This document shows positions 23,477 to 30,764 of a DNA stretch of 56,718 nt, piece by piece. The translations under genes and the position numbers were made by a program. Positions within the stretch are counted from its first letter, which is position 1, and each line of letters opens with the position of its first letter. Origin of the DNA: Candidatus Methanoperedens nitratireducens (GTDB lineage Archaea > Halobacteriota > Methanosarcinia > Methanosarcinales > Methanoperedenaceae). The notes beneath the pieces were generated by a model. That model was not told the origin of the DNA and did no database searches. It saw only the letters and a program-made list of their open reading frames with translations. The DNA is taken from contig NZ_FZMP01000084.1 in assembly GCF_900196725.1 (NCBI RefSeq), positions 1 to 56,718 on the forward strand. Direction: 5' to 3'.

Positions 23477-23794
23477 TCAGGAGGACTCGCTTGCCTCTTT
23501 AGATAAAAAGTATCCCATTGCTATCCTTATGCCGACGGTCATACCGAGAAAGAGTATCTCTTGCTGACCCGGGGCAACAATCGTCCTCAGGATATCACTG
23601 GCAACAAGAAAGTCCAGACCGAATACTATCTTGTTTGTGAAATACCTGCGGATATCATGATTATTGATGCTTGCAGGCGTTCTAACCTCCTGCTTTAAGG
23701 TTCTGATTACGGTCACCGCTCCACCGTAAAGTATGATGGTTGCGCCGACGTATGAAAAAATAAGAGATGAGATATCGATGAATCCGGCAGCCAT
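23477..23794 (-). CDS. DUF1622 family membrane protein
   Basis: A 105-residue protein with three membrane helices: an N-terminal one at about 8-30 ('ISSLIFSYVGATIILYGGAVTVI'), 'KIVFGLDFLVASDILRTIV' and 'GMTVGIRIAMGYFLSKE'. This matches the DUF1622 family, widespread and uncharacterised. It lies on the same strand just upstream of paralogue A (about 60 bases), perhaps one transcript. Confidence 0.8.
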   Translation of the reverse strand: MAAGFIDISSLIFSYVGATIILYGGAVTVIRTLKQEVRTPASINNHDIRRYFTNKIVFGLDFLVASDILRTIVAPGQQEILFLGMTVGIRIAMGYFLSKEASESS

Positions 23795-23994
23795 GATACT
23801 AAACTATCTTTGTATCTAAAAAGGGTTACTGGTGTACACCCGGCTTATTGTTCGCTCCGGCAGGGTCTTGTCTCAGTTCAGTTCGAGCAAACTCCATTTG
23901 GTTTATTAACAGGTTTATCCCGCAATCCGGTACAACTGAAAAAGATATATATATAAAAAAGGACTAACAGTAATATAACTGTGGAGGTTAAAAA

Positions 23995-24504
23995 ATGGTA
24001 AAGGTAAAAAATCTTGCGTACACAGTATTGGTTATATTTCTTGTGTCAGTCCTTTTGGGCTGTGTTGGTACAAGAGAAACTAAATTAGAGCCCAAAGCCG
24101 AGGGTAAACCTCTTTACGACTACATAACGAAAGGAAATAACTACAAGAGCTGGAATAAGTGGCCAGGTACGGGTGAATTATATTCCAGAAGCCCTGGAAG
24201 CCCGCACGGTGATTTCCTCACGACATACGTATCGGACAATGCCTTCTCTGCGATCCAGAGTAAAAAAGGAAGCCTGCCTGATGAAAGCATAATAGTAAAA
24301 GAGAACTACGATGCTAACAAGACGCTTGCGGCGCTTACAGTTATGTACAAGGAAGATGGCTACGATCCGGGAAATAACGACTGGTTCTGGGCAAAGTACG
24401 GTACAGATGGCTCGGTACAGGTTGAAGGTAAAGTGAATGGATGTATTGACTGCCATGTCAAGCAAAAAGAAAATGACTACACATTTTCAGGTCCTCTAAA
24501 GTAG
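23995..24504 (+). CDS. Cytochrome P460-like haem-c lipoprotein (copy 1)
   Basis: A 169-residue exported protein. A signal peptide with lipobox 'SVLLGC' (Cys 23) predicts a lipid anchor. The P460-type fold follows: 'YDYITKGNNYKSWNKWPG', 'SPHGDFLTTYVSDNAF', 'LTVMYKEDGYDPGNNDWFWAKYG', and one haem-binding CIDCH at residues 150-154. P460 cytochromes oxidise small N compounds or bind NO; the substrate here is unknown. A near copy is at 39838, with a matching leader (TATA, TGGAGG). It lies upstream of an ArsR-controlled operon. Confidence 0.88.
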   Translation: MVKVKNLAYTVLVIFLVSVLLGCVGTRETKLEPKAEGKPLYDYITKGNNYKSWNKWPGTGELYSRSPGSPHGDFLTTYVSDNAFSAIQSKKGSLPDESIIVKENYDANKTLAALTVMYKEDGYDPGNNDWFWAKYGTDGSVQVEGKVNGCIDCHVKQKENDYTFSGPLK

Positions 24505-24507
24505 AGG
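24493..24507 (+). terminator. Hairpin at the end of P460 copy 1
   Basis: CCTCTA-AAG-TAGAGG overlaps the stop codon and can form a six-pair hairpin. A T-run (CCTTTTTTC, 24543-24551) follows 36 bases later and is the more likely archaeal stop signal. Confidence 0.35.
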
Positions 24508-24584
24508 TTCAGCAAGAGTGAAGGACATTCTCCGCTCTATATCCTTTTTTCACAGAAATGGAAATTTTGTTCAACCAAAATTTA

Positions 24585-24620
24585 TTTATAATAGAATGTA
24601 TGAACATATGTACATATGTT
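24585..24620 (+). promoter_or_regulatory. TATA box and palindromic operator overlapping the start of the ArsR-type gene
   Basis: TTTATAAT at 24585-24592 is a good TATA box. Twenty-five bases on lies the perfect 18-base palindrome AACATATGTACATATGTT (24603-24620), which contains the proposed ATG (24616). This spacing implies a leaderless transcript and an operator that covers the transcription start, the classic layout for autorepression by an ArsR dimer. Confidence 0.65.
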
Positions 24621-24954
24621 AAATGGAGATTTGACTACAGCAAAAAAGTATTTCTTCAGCGCGTTAAGCGATGAGACCAGGCTATCTATACTCTATGCCC
24701 TTAAAGAGAACGGCAGCATGTGCGTGAGTGATATCTGCGAGGTAACAGGAAAAGACCAGAGTCTTGTCTCACACCACATGGCATGTCTCCGGAATTGCGG
24801 GCTTGTCAACACTGAGAAAAAAGGGAAATTTGTGGTTTACTCTATAAAGAACGAAGCTATTTCGGAAATCCTTGACCTTTCGGACAGGCATGTCAGGGAA
24901 ATGCTTGAAGGAATCCTTTCCTGCGAGTTTGTCAACAGCAAGAAGAAGGGTTAA
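24616..24954 (+). CDS. ArsR family regulator of the AtwA-like/MerB-like operon
   Basis: A 112-residue winged-helix protein: 'SALSDETRLSILYALKENGSMCVSDICEVTG', then recognition helix 'DQSLVSHHMACLRNCGLV' and wing 'KGKFVVYSI'. Cys at about 36, 41, 58 and 62 could form a thiolate metal site different from the CVC type of the arsenic ArsR. It is the first gene of a tight operon (two bases to the ABC gene) and its start lies inside a palindrome, so it probably senses a soft metal such as Hg or Cd and controls the downstream genes. Confidence 0.85.
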   Translation: MLNGDLTTAKKYFFSALSDETRLSILYALKENGSMCVSDICEVTGKDQSLVSHHMACLRNCGLVNTEKKGKFVVYSIKNEAISEILDLSDRHVREMLEGILSCEFVNSKKKG

Positions 24955-24956
24955 AA

Positions 24957-27068
24957 ATGGTGGCTTTAATCGAGATACGGAATTTGAACATAAATGTTAA
25001 CGGTAAACAGATTCTCAAGAATATAAATCTTGACATAAATGAAGGGGATAGCATAGGTATAATTGGAAAAAGCGGTGCAGGGAAAAGTACACTTCTTCAT
25101 TTGCTCCGCGGCTTTGAGGAATTTGAGAATATTACTGGCGAGATAATCTTCAACATATCTTACTGTCCTGAATGCGATAAAGTAAGCCCTCCGAGCAGTG
25201 CAGGCAGTGTATGCTCAAAATGCAATATAAGGACTGAACTCCAGAAGGTGAATTACCTGAACTCAAACGGCATGCACAGGAAAATCATGGATAGAACTGC
25301 TATCATGATGCAGCGAACCTTTGGATTATACAGCGACGAAACGGTTCTGGAAAACATCCTGCACAGCTTCGAATATTCCGATATTCCTAAGGAGAAGCGT
25401 CCCTACATTGCAGCGGAACTTATCGAAAAAGTGAAGCTCAGCCACAGAATGATGTACACAGGAAAAGAGCTGAGCGGAGGAGAAAAACAAAGAGTGGTTC
25501 TTGCACGCCAGCTTGCAAAATACCCTATGCTTTTACTTGCAGATGAGCCCACCGGAACCCTTGATCCAAGAACTGCGAAACTGGTGCATGAGAGCATATT
25601 AAAAGCAAAGCAGGAACACAACATAACCATGCTTGTTACCTCGCACCTGCCTAACGTTCTGCATGACCTGACAAATAGGGCGATTCTCCTGGACAGGGGA
25701 GAGATCATTGAGACAGGAAAGCCGGATGAGATTATTGAAAAGTTTTGCGCAACGACAGGAGTGATAGGTGAGAGGAATGTAGAGGAGGGCAAACCGATTA
25801 TTAATCTTAAAGATGTGAAGAAGAAATATTACTCCTACTCTAAAGGTACGATTCCTGCGGTTAACGGCGTGAACTTCGAGGTCAATGAAGGTGAGATATT
25901 CGGGGTAATAGGTATAAGCGGAGCAGGAAAGACAACGCTCTCCAAAATCATAGCAGGCATTATGGAAAGAGACAGCGGGAAAGTGGATGTGAGGATAGGG
26001 GATATATGGGTTGATATGACCGAGAGGGGAACAGATTTCAGGGGACGCGCAAAACCGCACATTGGCTACCTGCATCAGGAATATTCGCTTTACCCTCACA
26101 GGAATGTATTGTATAACCTCACAGAATCGATAGGTTTAAAGCTTGAGCCCGGACTTGCAAGAACAAAATCAATAAACACGTTAAGAGCAGTGGGCTTTGA
26201 TGAAAACACAGCGCATGAGGTTCTGGAGAAGACATCATACGAACTCAGCGTGGGAGAACGCCAGAGGGTGACAATGGCACAGGTTCTGACCAGAGAGCCG
26301 AGGGTTGTTATCTTTGATGAACCTACGGGGACAATGGACCCGATCACTAAGAACGAGGTCGCAAACTCAATCCTGACAGCAAGAAAAGAAACAGGGACGA
26401 CGTTCGTTATAGTTTCTCATGACATGGAGTTTGTCGGGAACGTGTGCGACCGGGCTGTGCACATGAATCTTGGCAAAATCACGGCAATGGGTGATATTGG
26501 TTCGGTACTTGACGATATCAAAAGCGAAAAACCGGAACGGGAAAAGACTCCTGAAGACAGAAATAACGACCTCGGCAGGTATCTTGAAAGAGCAAAGCAG
26601 TGTGCAGAGCATGGGAATTTGTGCGATATCGATTTTTATACGTCTAAGGCAAAAGAGATTGCAACAAAACTCAATAAGGATATAAGCGGCGAGCTTGAAA
26701 AACTTAAGCCGGCATATGAAAAAGGCATCTCTGAAATGCTGAAAGATGCTGAAAGATATGCGCAGGATGGACAAATATACGGAATGGATGTTTATGTAGA
26801 AAAAGTAGTGAAATACGCAGCGTGCGCTGGTATTGATATTTCAGGGGAACTTTTGAAGTTCATGCCTGCATATGAAAAAGGTCTTGAAGAGGCATTACAA
26901 GAAGCCCAGAAGCATGAATCCAAAGGTTTCCTCGGCATGTCGTACCAATATATACACAGGGCAGGCAATTATGCTTCAAAACTTGGAAAGAACATAGACG
27001 AAATATTAAAATCACTGCCGTGGTATGAGAGATGGACGCTAACAGATATACACATGAAATTGAGGTGA
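24957..27068 (+). CDS. AtwA-like (methyl-CoM reductase component A2 family) double ABC ATPase with C-terminal repeats
   Basis: A 703-residue soluble protein with two ABC ATPase domains: Walker A 37-45, signature LSGGE 172-176, Walker B 191-198; second Walker A 319-327, signature variant LSVGE 430-434, Walker B 450-456. A zinc knuckle (Cys 70, 73, 86, 89) interrupts domain 1, and 'HQEYSLYPHRNVLYNLTE' follows in domain 2. Both features are hallmarks of AtwA, which helps reactivate methyl-CoM reductase with ATP. Unlike standard AtwA (about 530-550 residues), it ends in three helical repeats of about 52 residues (540-700). No membrane partner is nearby, so it is unlikely to be a transporter. Confidence 0.85.
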   Translation: MVALIEIRNLNINVNGKQILKNINLDINEGDSIGIIGKSGAGKSTLLHLLRGFEEFENITGEIIFNISYCPECDKVSPPSSAGSVCSKCNIRTELQKVNYLNSNGMHRKIMDRTAIMMQRTFGLYSDETVLENILHSFEYSDIPKEKRPYIAAELIEKVKLSHRMMYTGKELSGGEKQRVVLARQLAKYPMLLLADEPTGTLDPRTAKLVHESILKAKQEHNITMLVTSHLPNVLHDLTNRAILLDRGEIIETGKPDEIIEKFCATTGVIGERNVEEGKPIINLKDVKKKYYSYSKGTIPAVNGVNFEVNEGEIFGVIGISGAGKTTLSKIIAGIMERDSGKVDVRIGDIWVDMTERGTDFRGRAKPHIGYLHQEYSLYPHRNVLYNLTESIGLKLEPGLARTKSINTLRAVGFDENTAHEVLEKTSYELSVGERQRVTMAQVLTREPRVVIFDEPTGTMDPITKNEVANSILTARKETGTTFVIVSHDMEFVGNVCDRAVHMNLGKITAMGDIGSVLDDIKSEKPEREKTPEDRNNDLGRYLERAKQCAEHGNLCDIDFYTSKAKEIATKLNKDISGELEKLKPAYEKGISEMLKDAERYAQDGQIYGMDVYVEKVVKYAACAGIDISGELLKFMPAYEKGLEEALQEAQKHESKGFLGMSYQYIHRAGNYASKLGKNIDEILKSLPWYERWTLTDIHMKLR

Positions 27069-27073
27069 AATAT

Positions 27074-27241
27074 ATGTGCATGGTAGCAGACATACCTGGA
27101 TTCGATATAGAAAAAATAGAAATGGACTTAAAAGAATACGTTTGCCTGGACTGCGAAAACAAATTTAAGGGACTTGGAAATAGCGTTATCTGTCCTGCCT
27201 GCAAATCCAGCAATGTTGAAATAGTGAGCGCAGGGAAATGA
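27074..27241 (+). CDS. Small rubredoxin-like zinc-ribbon protein
   Basis: 55 residues with two CxxC knuckles ('CLDCENKF' and 'CPACKSSNVEI'), a typical zinc ribbon or rubredoxin-like metal site. ATG 27074 follows GAGGTGA five bases earlier, which overlaps the end of the ABC gene; longer in-frame readings start inside that gene and are less likely. The stop overlaps the next start as ATGA. It is the third gene of the ArsR-controlled operon and may deliver or trap metal. Confidence 0.75.
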   Translation: MCMVADIPGFDIEKIEMDLKEYVCLDCENKFKGLGNSVICPACKSSNVEIVSAGK

Positions 27242-27747
27242 AAGATAGTTGCTGTGAAATTGATGATGTTGCTTGTTGCGATATCAAAGTGAGTGAAGAT
27301 ACCGCCATTTGCAAAGAATGCGGCGGCAAAGGGAAATCTGTCGGTGAAATAACACTGAAAAGTCTTGTCAAAGAACCAGTGCTTGAAGCTATTGAGAGTC
27401 TGAATGGATTCTATTATTGCGAAACACCCACCTGCGGGGTTGTTTATTTCAACAATGAGCAACAGGTCTACTTGCATAAAGAAGATTTGAAAATCAGAGT
27501 TGGCATAAAAGAAACAGAAAGCCCTATCCCTGTATGTTATTGTTTTGGATGGACGAAGGAGAGGATTTTCGAACAGATTAAGCAACCGGGGAATAGTACC
27601 GCTGTCCGGGAAATCAGTGCCAGAGTAAAAGCCGGGGAATGCGAATGCGAGATAAAAAATCCTTCCGGAAGATGCTGCCTTGGTAATGTTAATAAAACGG
27701 TTAAAAAAGGGCTGGAACTATATGGTAAAAACAAAAGAAAAGAGTAA
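27238..27747 (+). CDS. CopZ-like metallochaperone with zinc and [2Fe-2S] domains
   Basis: A 169-residue Cys-rich protein. The start holds CC pairs (residues 5-6, 13-14), then a zinc domain 'CKECGGKGKSVGEITLKSL' and 'YYCETPTCGVVYF', and a BFD-like [2Fe-2S] domain 'CYCFGWTKERIFEQI...CECEIKNPSGRCCLGNV'. This is the N-terminal module of archaeal CopZ, without the carboxyl Atx1 domain. It overlaps its neighbours on both sides, so it is translated with them. Its probable job is redox-linked binding of a soft metal, here perhaps mercury or copper. Confidence 0.82.
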   Translation: MKDSCCEIDDVACCDIKVSEDTAICKECGGKGKSVGEITLKSLVKEPVLEAIESLNGFYYCETPTCGVVYFNNEQQVYLHKEDLKIRVGIKETESPIPVCYCFGWTKERIFEQIKQPGNSTAVREISARVKAGECECEIKNPSGRCCLGNVNKTVKKGLELYGKNKRKE

Positions 27748-28273
27748 GGAAGACAAATTTATTGAAGAAACCGTGAAAGATCGGATATCCAGGGCAAAAT
27801 TAAGTCCTTTAGAGGATGAAATACGAAAATATATACTAAAGGAGTTTGCGAGGAATGGGAAACCTCCCTTTCCCGAAGAGATTATGAAGAGGTTAAGGCT
27901 GTCTTCTTTAGACGCAGTCAACCAGAGTATCGAAAAATTGGAGAAAGCCGATATCCTGTCGAGGAAGGGAGACAAGATAGCCTCTGCTTATCCATTTTCT
28001 GCCGCGAAGACGCGCCATAAAGTAGTTTTTGAAGACGGGCATGAGGTTTACGCCCTGTGCGCTGCGGATGCCCTGGGCATCCATTTTATGCTGGAAAAGG
28101 ACATAACCATCCTGTCAAGATGCCCCGGATGCGAAAAAGAGATTAGAATCGTGGTTAAAGGCGACAAAATCGATTCCTGTAATCCTGACGGGATAATAGA
28201 ATTTGTGAGCAACCGGGAAAGAGGCGTATGTACAGTAGAGGCTCTATGTCCATTTATCAACTTCTTTTATTAG
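27722..28273 (+). CDS. merB: Organomercurial-lyase-like (MerB family) protein, C-terminus clipped
   Basis: 184 residues: an N-terminal winged-helix-like part (about 30-85) and the MerB core. The catalytic residues are recognisable: 'LCAADALGI' matches the C96/D99 site and 'ALCPFINFF' the C159 site of MerB, which cleaves C-Hg bonds. The frame ends one residue after 'FINFF', where homologues run on for tens of residues, and a merA fragment begins at the same place. So a deletion removed the tail. ATG 27722 lies inside the CopZ-like gene; a longer reading starts at 27680. Activity of the clipped form is uncertain. Confidence 0.72.
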   Translation: MVKTKEKSKEDKFIEETVKDRISRAKLSPLEDEIRKYILKEFARNGKPPFPEEIMKRLRLSSLDAVNQSIEKLEKADILSRKGDKIASAYPFSAAKTRHKVVFEDGHEVYALCAADALGIHFMLEKDITILSRCPGCEKEIRIVVKGDKIDSCNPDGIIEFVSNRERGVCTVEALCPFINFFY

Positions 28274-28356
28274 TCCTTGGCAGCGGCTCTGCTGCTTTTG
28301 GAGCTGCAATAAAAGCAGTTAATATGGGAGCAAAGGTGGCGATGATTGAGACTTAA
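28258..28356 (+). pseudogene. merA: merA N-terminal fragment
   Basis: The frame 'LVLGSGSAAFGAAIKAVNMGAKVAMIE' (28273-28353, read in parts) is nearly identical to residues 10-35 of the MerA at 40442, and the DNA is also about 85% alike over 75 bases. It has no start and stops at once (ACT TAA). It is thus a piece of a second mercuric reductase gene that once followed merB; the rest was lost in the rearrangement that joins it to the zinc-finger remnant. Confidence 0.8.
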
Positions 28357-28411
28357 ATGTTGCACCACATATACCACATATATGACACTTGTATTGCTTT
28401 TCTTCAGCCAT
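28319..28411 (-). pseudogene. Truncated C2H2 zinc-finger gene
   Basis: With a GGGAGG site upstream, ATG 28411 opens 'MAEEKQYKCHICGICGATFKSQS', clearly related to the intact 43-residue finger at 34092 (MAQQYKCPMCGATFGSQS). A 9-base duplication (ATATGTGGT twice) adds 'GIC' in the knuckle. After 'KSQS' the family sequence ends at the merA fragment and the frame stops ten residues on, losing the His-His half. The join contains bases common to both parents (TGATTGAGA). Confidence 0.65.
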
Positions 28412-28505
28412 ATCTTTGTAACCTCCCTTTATTAATAGTCGCTTTTCAATGTAATCATTTATTCCCTCACTGAAATTTAACGCAGGTTTGCATTAAATCC
28501 TTTTT

Positions 28506-28724
28506 TCATGGTGCTTTCCCAGTGTCACAGAAGTACATGTCCTTCAGATTATATCTGGCATAGACCAGACAGACCGGACATTTGCAGCCTTTTCTTACTA
28601 TTTTTTCAGGTGATTTACCCCTTGCGCAGAACAGCATTGGCTGTGGGGGATACGGCAGGCTTGGACAGGTTCCGCAGTAATTCATGCAGATACTCAGATT
28701 CTCTTTTGTATCATCTACCGGCAT
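28506..28724 (-). CDS. DUF2769 Cys-rich protein
   Basis: A 72-residue protein with seven Cys in the DUF2769 arrangement: 'CMNYCGTCPSLP', 'LFCARGKS', 'GCKCPVCLVYARYNLKDMYFC'. The family is common in methanogens and probably binds metal or Fe-S; the function is unknown. ATG 28724 has GGAGGT six bases upstream; a longer reading to 28739 is less likely. It is flanked by the rearranged mer region. Confidence 0.75.
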   Translation of the reverse strand: MPVDDTKENLSICMNYCGTCPSLPYPPQPMLFCARGKSPEKIVRKGCKCPVCLVYARYNLKDMYFCDTGKAP

Positions 28725-28758
28725 TTTATACCTCCGCAAAAATGAATAAATAAGCTAA

Positions 28759-29271
28759 TCACATTAGCATTTTCTTGAACATATTCCTGACCATCATTCT
28801 CTTAAGTATAAAATAATCCTGCGTAGCAGCCATCACTGCACGTTTTTCCATCATCTTCCTGTCTTCTGGCCAGGCAGACATTATTTTCTTCAAAGATCCC
28901 ATCAGAATTTCTCTTTTATCTTTTGGAAGTTTCGTCATAATGTCGGTCCTTGTTTTAACAACCTTGATCCTGTCTTCTTCTGATAGTTCCGCTATGCCAT
29001 CGAGCATGTCGGTTATGGCGGCAATTCTTTTGTCTTCCGGCATGGTAGAGAATGCATCCATCCGCGCAGCCAATATCTGACGCCTGTCTTCTTCAGGTTT
29101 TGATGCCAGCATTTGCATCATTTCCATTATCTGAGTTAGCTTTTCAGCTTTCGCTTTGCGTTCCTGGCAAGCCGGGCACTTTTCAAAATGTTCTTCATAA
29201 GACTCTTTGTCTTTGCCTGCGCATTCTTCACATTCCTTTGCTAACTTTTCTAACTCCTCTCTTGCAGTCAT
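28759..29271 (-). CDS. Helical protein with an N-terminal CxxC pair, unknown family
   Basis: About 170 residues, all helix. The first 45 residues carry 'CEECAG' and 'HFEKCPACQER', a possible zinc site like an anti-sigma-type finger. The rest repeats a motif around 'MPEDKRIAAITDMLDGI', 'LSEEDRIKVVKTRTDIM', 'LPKDKREILMGSLKKIM' and 'WPEDRKMMEKRAVM', about 22 residues per copy. ATG 29271 follows TAGGAGTGA. I know no function. It is divergent from the flavodoxin gene, with an inverted repeat between. Confidence 0.65.
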   Translation of the reverse strand: MTAREELEKLAKECEECAGKDKESYEEHFEKCPACQERKAKAEKLTQIMEMMQMLASKPEEDRRQILAARMDAFSTMPEDKRIAAITDMLDGIAELSEEDRIKVVKTRTDIMTKLPKDKREILMGSLKKIMSAWPEDRKMMEKRAVMAATQDYFILKRMMVRNMFKKMLM

Positions 29272-29386
29272 AAAATAATTCACTCCTAAATGATTGATTG
29301 TAGCTTTGATGGTATATACTTTCTTATATGATAACTCTCTGGAGGTAGTGAGTAAAATAAGCACAAGCGATCAGGGTTTTTTTTAA

Positions 29387-29408
29387 AGTCTATACATAAA
29401 AATAGACT
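29387..29408. promoter_or_regulatory. Inverted repeat between divergent genes
   Basis: AGTCTAT-N8-ATAGACT, perfect 7-base arms, lies between the minus-strand CxxC helical gene and flavodoxin. A TATA-like TATATTTTTATAAC follows (29411-29424). It could be an operator for one or both directions; no regulator is adjacent. Confidence 0.4.
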
Positions 29409-29499
29409 AACTATATTTTTATAACGACTAAGTATATGCCGACAAACTGTTAAACAATACACTAACAAACGCGAAATAAACATTATTCGGAGATAAAAT

Positions 29500-29952
29500 A
29501 TGACGGAGCCAAAAATATTAATAATATATGCATCGAGAACAGGTAACACGGAAAAACTTGCAAATGCTATCGCTGAAGGAGCAAAGAGTGCTGGAGGGAT
29601 GAGGGTGGAGTTGAAGAGAGCAAGGGATACTAAACCGTCTGACGCTGATGCTGCTGCCTTCGCATTTGGGTCCTATTCGGCTTTCGAATATATGGCAGGC
29701 GAACTTAAAAGCCTATTTGAAGATCTTTATCCTGTAAAGGATAAACTTGTGGGTAAACCTGTATTGCTTTTCACCACAGGGCAGGGAGGGCAGAGTTCGG
29801 TTCTGGCATCAATAGAGAAGGTCGTGGGCATATTCAATCCCAACCTGGTTAAACCGGGCGTAGCTGTGCAGGGAGCGCCTAATGATACAGATAAAGCAAG
29901 AGCCAGAGAGATGGGCAGGAAACTGGGAGAGGCAGGAAAAAAAGCTAAATAA
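29500..29952 (+). CDS. Flavodoxin
   Basis: A 150-residue flavodoxin-fold protein. The FMN phosphate loop 'YASRTGNTEKLANAI' (residues 10-24), 'FAFGSYSAFEYMAGEL' and 'VLLFTTGQGGQSS' are clear. It carries electrons by FMN in the cytosol, perhaps in place of ferredoxin, or modulates a redox partner. A DsrE-like gene follows 12 bases later and is likely co-transcribed. Confidence 0.88.
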   Translation: MTEPKILIIYASRTGNTEKLANAIAEGAKSAGGMRVELKRARDTKPSDADAAAFAFGSYSAFEYMAGELKSLFEDLYPVKDKLVGKPVLLFTTGQGGQSSVLASIEKVVGIFNPNLVKPGVAVQGAPNDTDKARAREMGRKLGEAGKKAK

Positions 29953-29964
29953 TGAGCATGTAAC

Positions 29965-30321
29965 ATGCTAAAGGTAGCAATCGTAGTTCTAGCGGACACA
30001 GAAACGCATGAGGATCTGGCAAGAGTTCACAATGCGCTTCTTGCAGCTAAAGAGTTCAAAGACGCAAAAGATGAATTCAAGCTCATCTTTGACGGGGCTG
30101 GAACCAAGTGGATCAGAGAACTTTCCAAGCCGGACCATATGTTCCATGAATTGTTTGATTTATTAAAGGGTAAATCCACTTTAGTTTGCAGCTTTTGCGC
30201 AGGGGCTTTTGGTATCAAAGAGAGGGCACTGGCATCCAGCATTCCACTCATGGAAGAATATGAGGGACACCCAAGCTTCAGGGATTTGATATCAGAGGGT
30301 TACCAGATAATTACATTTTAG
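29965..30321 (+). CDS. DsrE/DsrF-like protein
   Basis: 118 residues of the DsrE fold: 'KVAIVVLADTETHEDLARVHNALLAAKEF', 'FKLIFDGAGTKWIREL' and 'TLVCSFCAGAFGIKERAL' with a CSFC pair at about 74-77 where DsrE-family proteins have their active Cys. DsrE proteins handle persulfide sulfur. Pairing with flavodoxin suggests a sulfur or thiol redox role. The 3' end overlaps the convergent membrane-protein gene by 30 bases. Confidence 0.82.
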   Translation: MLKVAIVVLADTETHEDLARVHNALLAAKEFKDAKDEFKLIFDGAGTKWIRELSKPDHMFHELFDLLKGKSTLVCSFCAGAFGIKERALASSIPLMEEYEGHPSFRDLISEGYQIITF

Positions 30322-30615
30322 GTTCTTCTTGTGCCGTACAACAGGAAGTTTATGCCTGATTGCTGCATCCTTTTCGTTCATTTCTTTGGGAATAATTGTT
30401 GGTAACAATGATATCGCTGCGGCAGGAGGAAAGTCAAATTGCATCCGGCGGAATAAAAAGTGAGTAACTTCAACCCACAGTATCCCTGAAATGGACGCAA
30501 GTAAAAGCAACAAGAGAAGATGTGCCGGCTTTTGACAGACCTGACCGGACGGATTGGCAAATTCAATAAAAACCACTAACAAAACTGCAGCAAGGGGCGC
30601 TGCCATTCTTTTCAT
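30292..30615 (-). CDS. Possible small membrane protein
   Basis: A 107-residue frame with two hydrophobic helices (about 5-21 and 30-55) and a basic cytosolic tail. A TAGGAG site lies eight bases before the ATG, favouring a real gene. The last third, which overlaps the DsrE-like gene end, reads like non-coding sequence, so the frame may be longer than the true protein or shifted. No family is recognised. Confidence 0.4.
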   Translation of the reverse strand: MKRMAAPLAAVLLVVFIEFANPSGQVCQKPAHLLLLLLLASISGILWVEVTHFLFRRMQFDFPPAAAISLLPTIIPKEMNEKDAAIRHKLPVVRHKKNLKCNYLVTL

Positions 30616-30764
30616 TTTATACTCCTACATAAGTCGTAGCTCCTGACCGAGAATAGCTTGATAGATGCATCTGCCGTTCTTAAGCTGTCCAAACAATACG
30701 TTGCGCATCATCATCGAAAGCTATTTATCCCGCTTAATCTAACTTTCTGGTGAGGAGTGATAAT

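Noticed and set aside
24957-27068. Reading the double ABC protein as a transporter ATPase
   Set aside because: No permease lies within the operon, and the Cys knuckle and HQEYSLYPH block point to the AtwA family.
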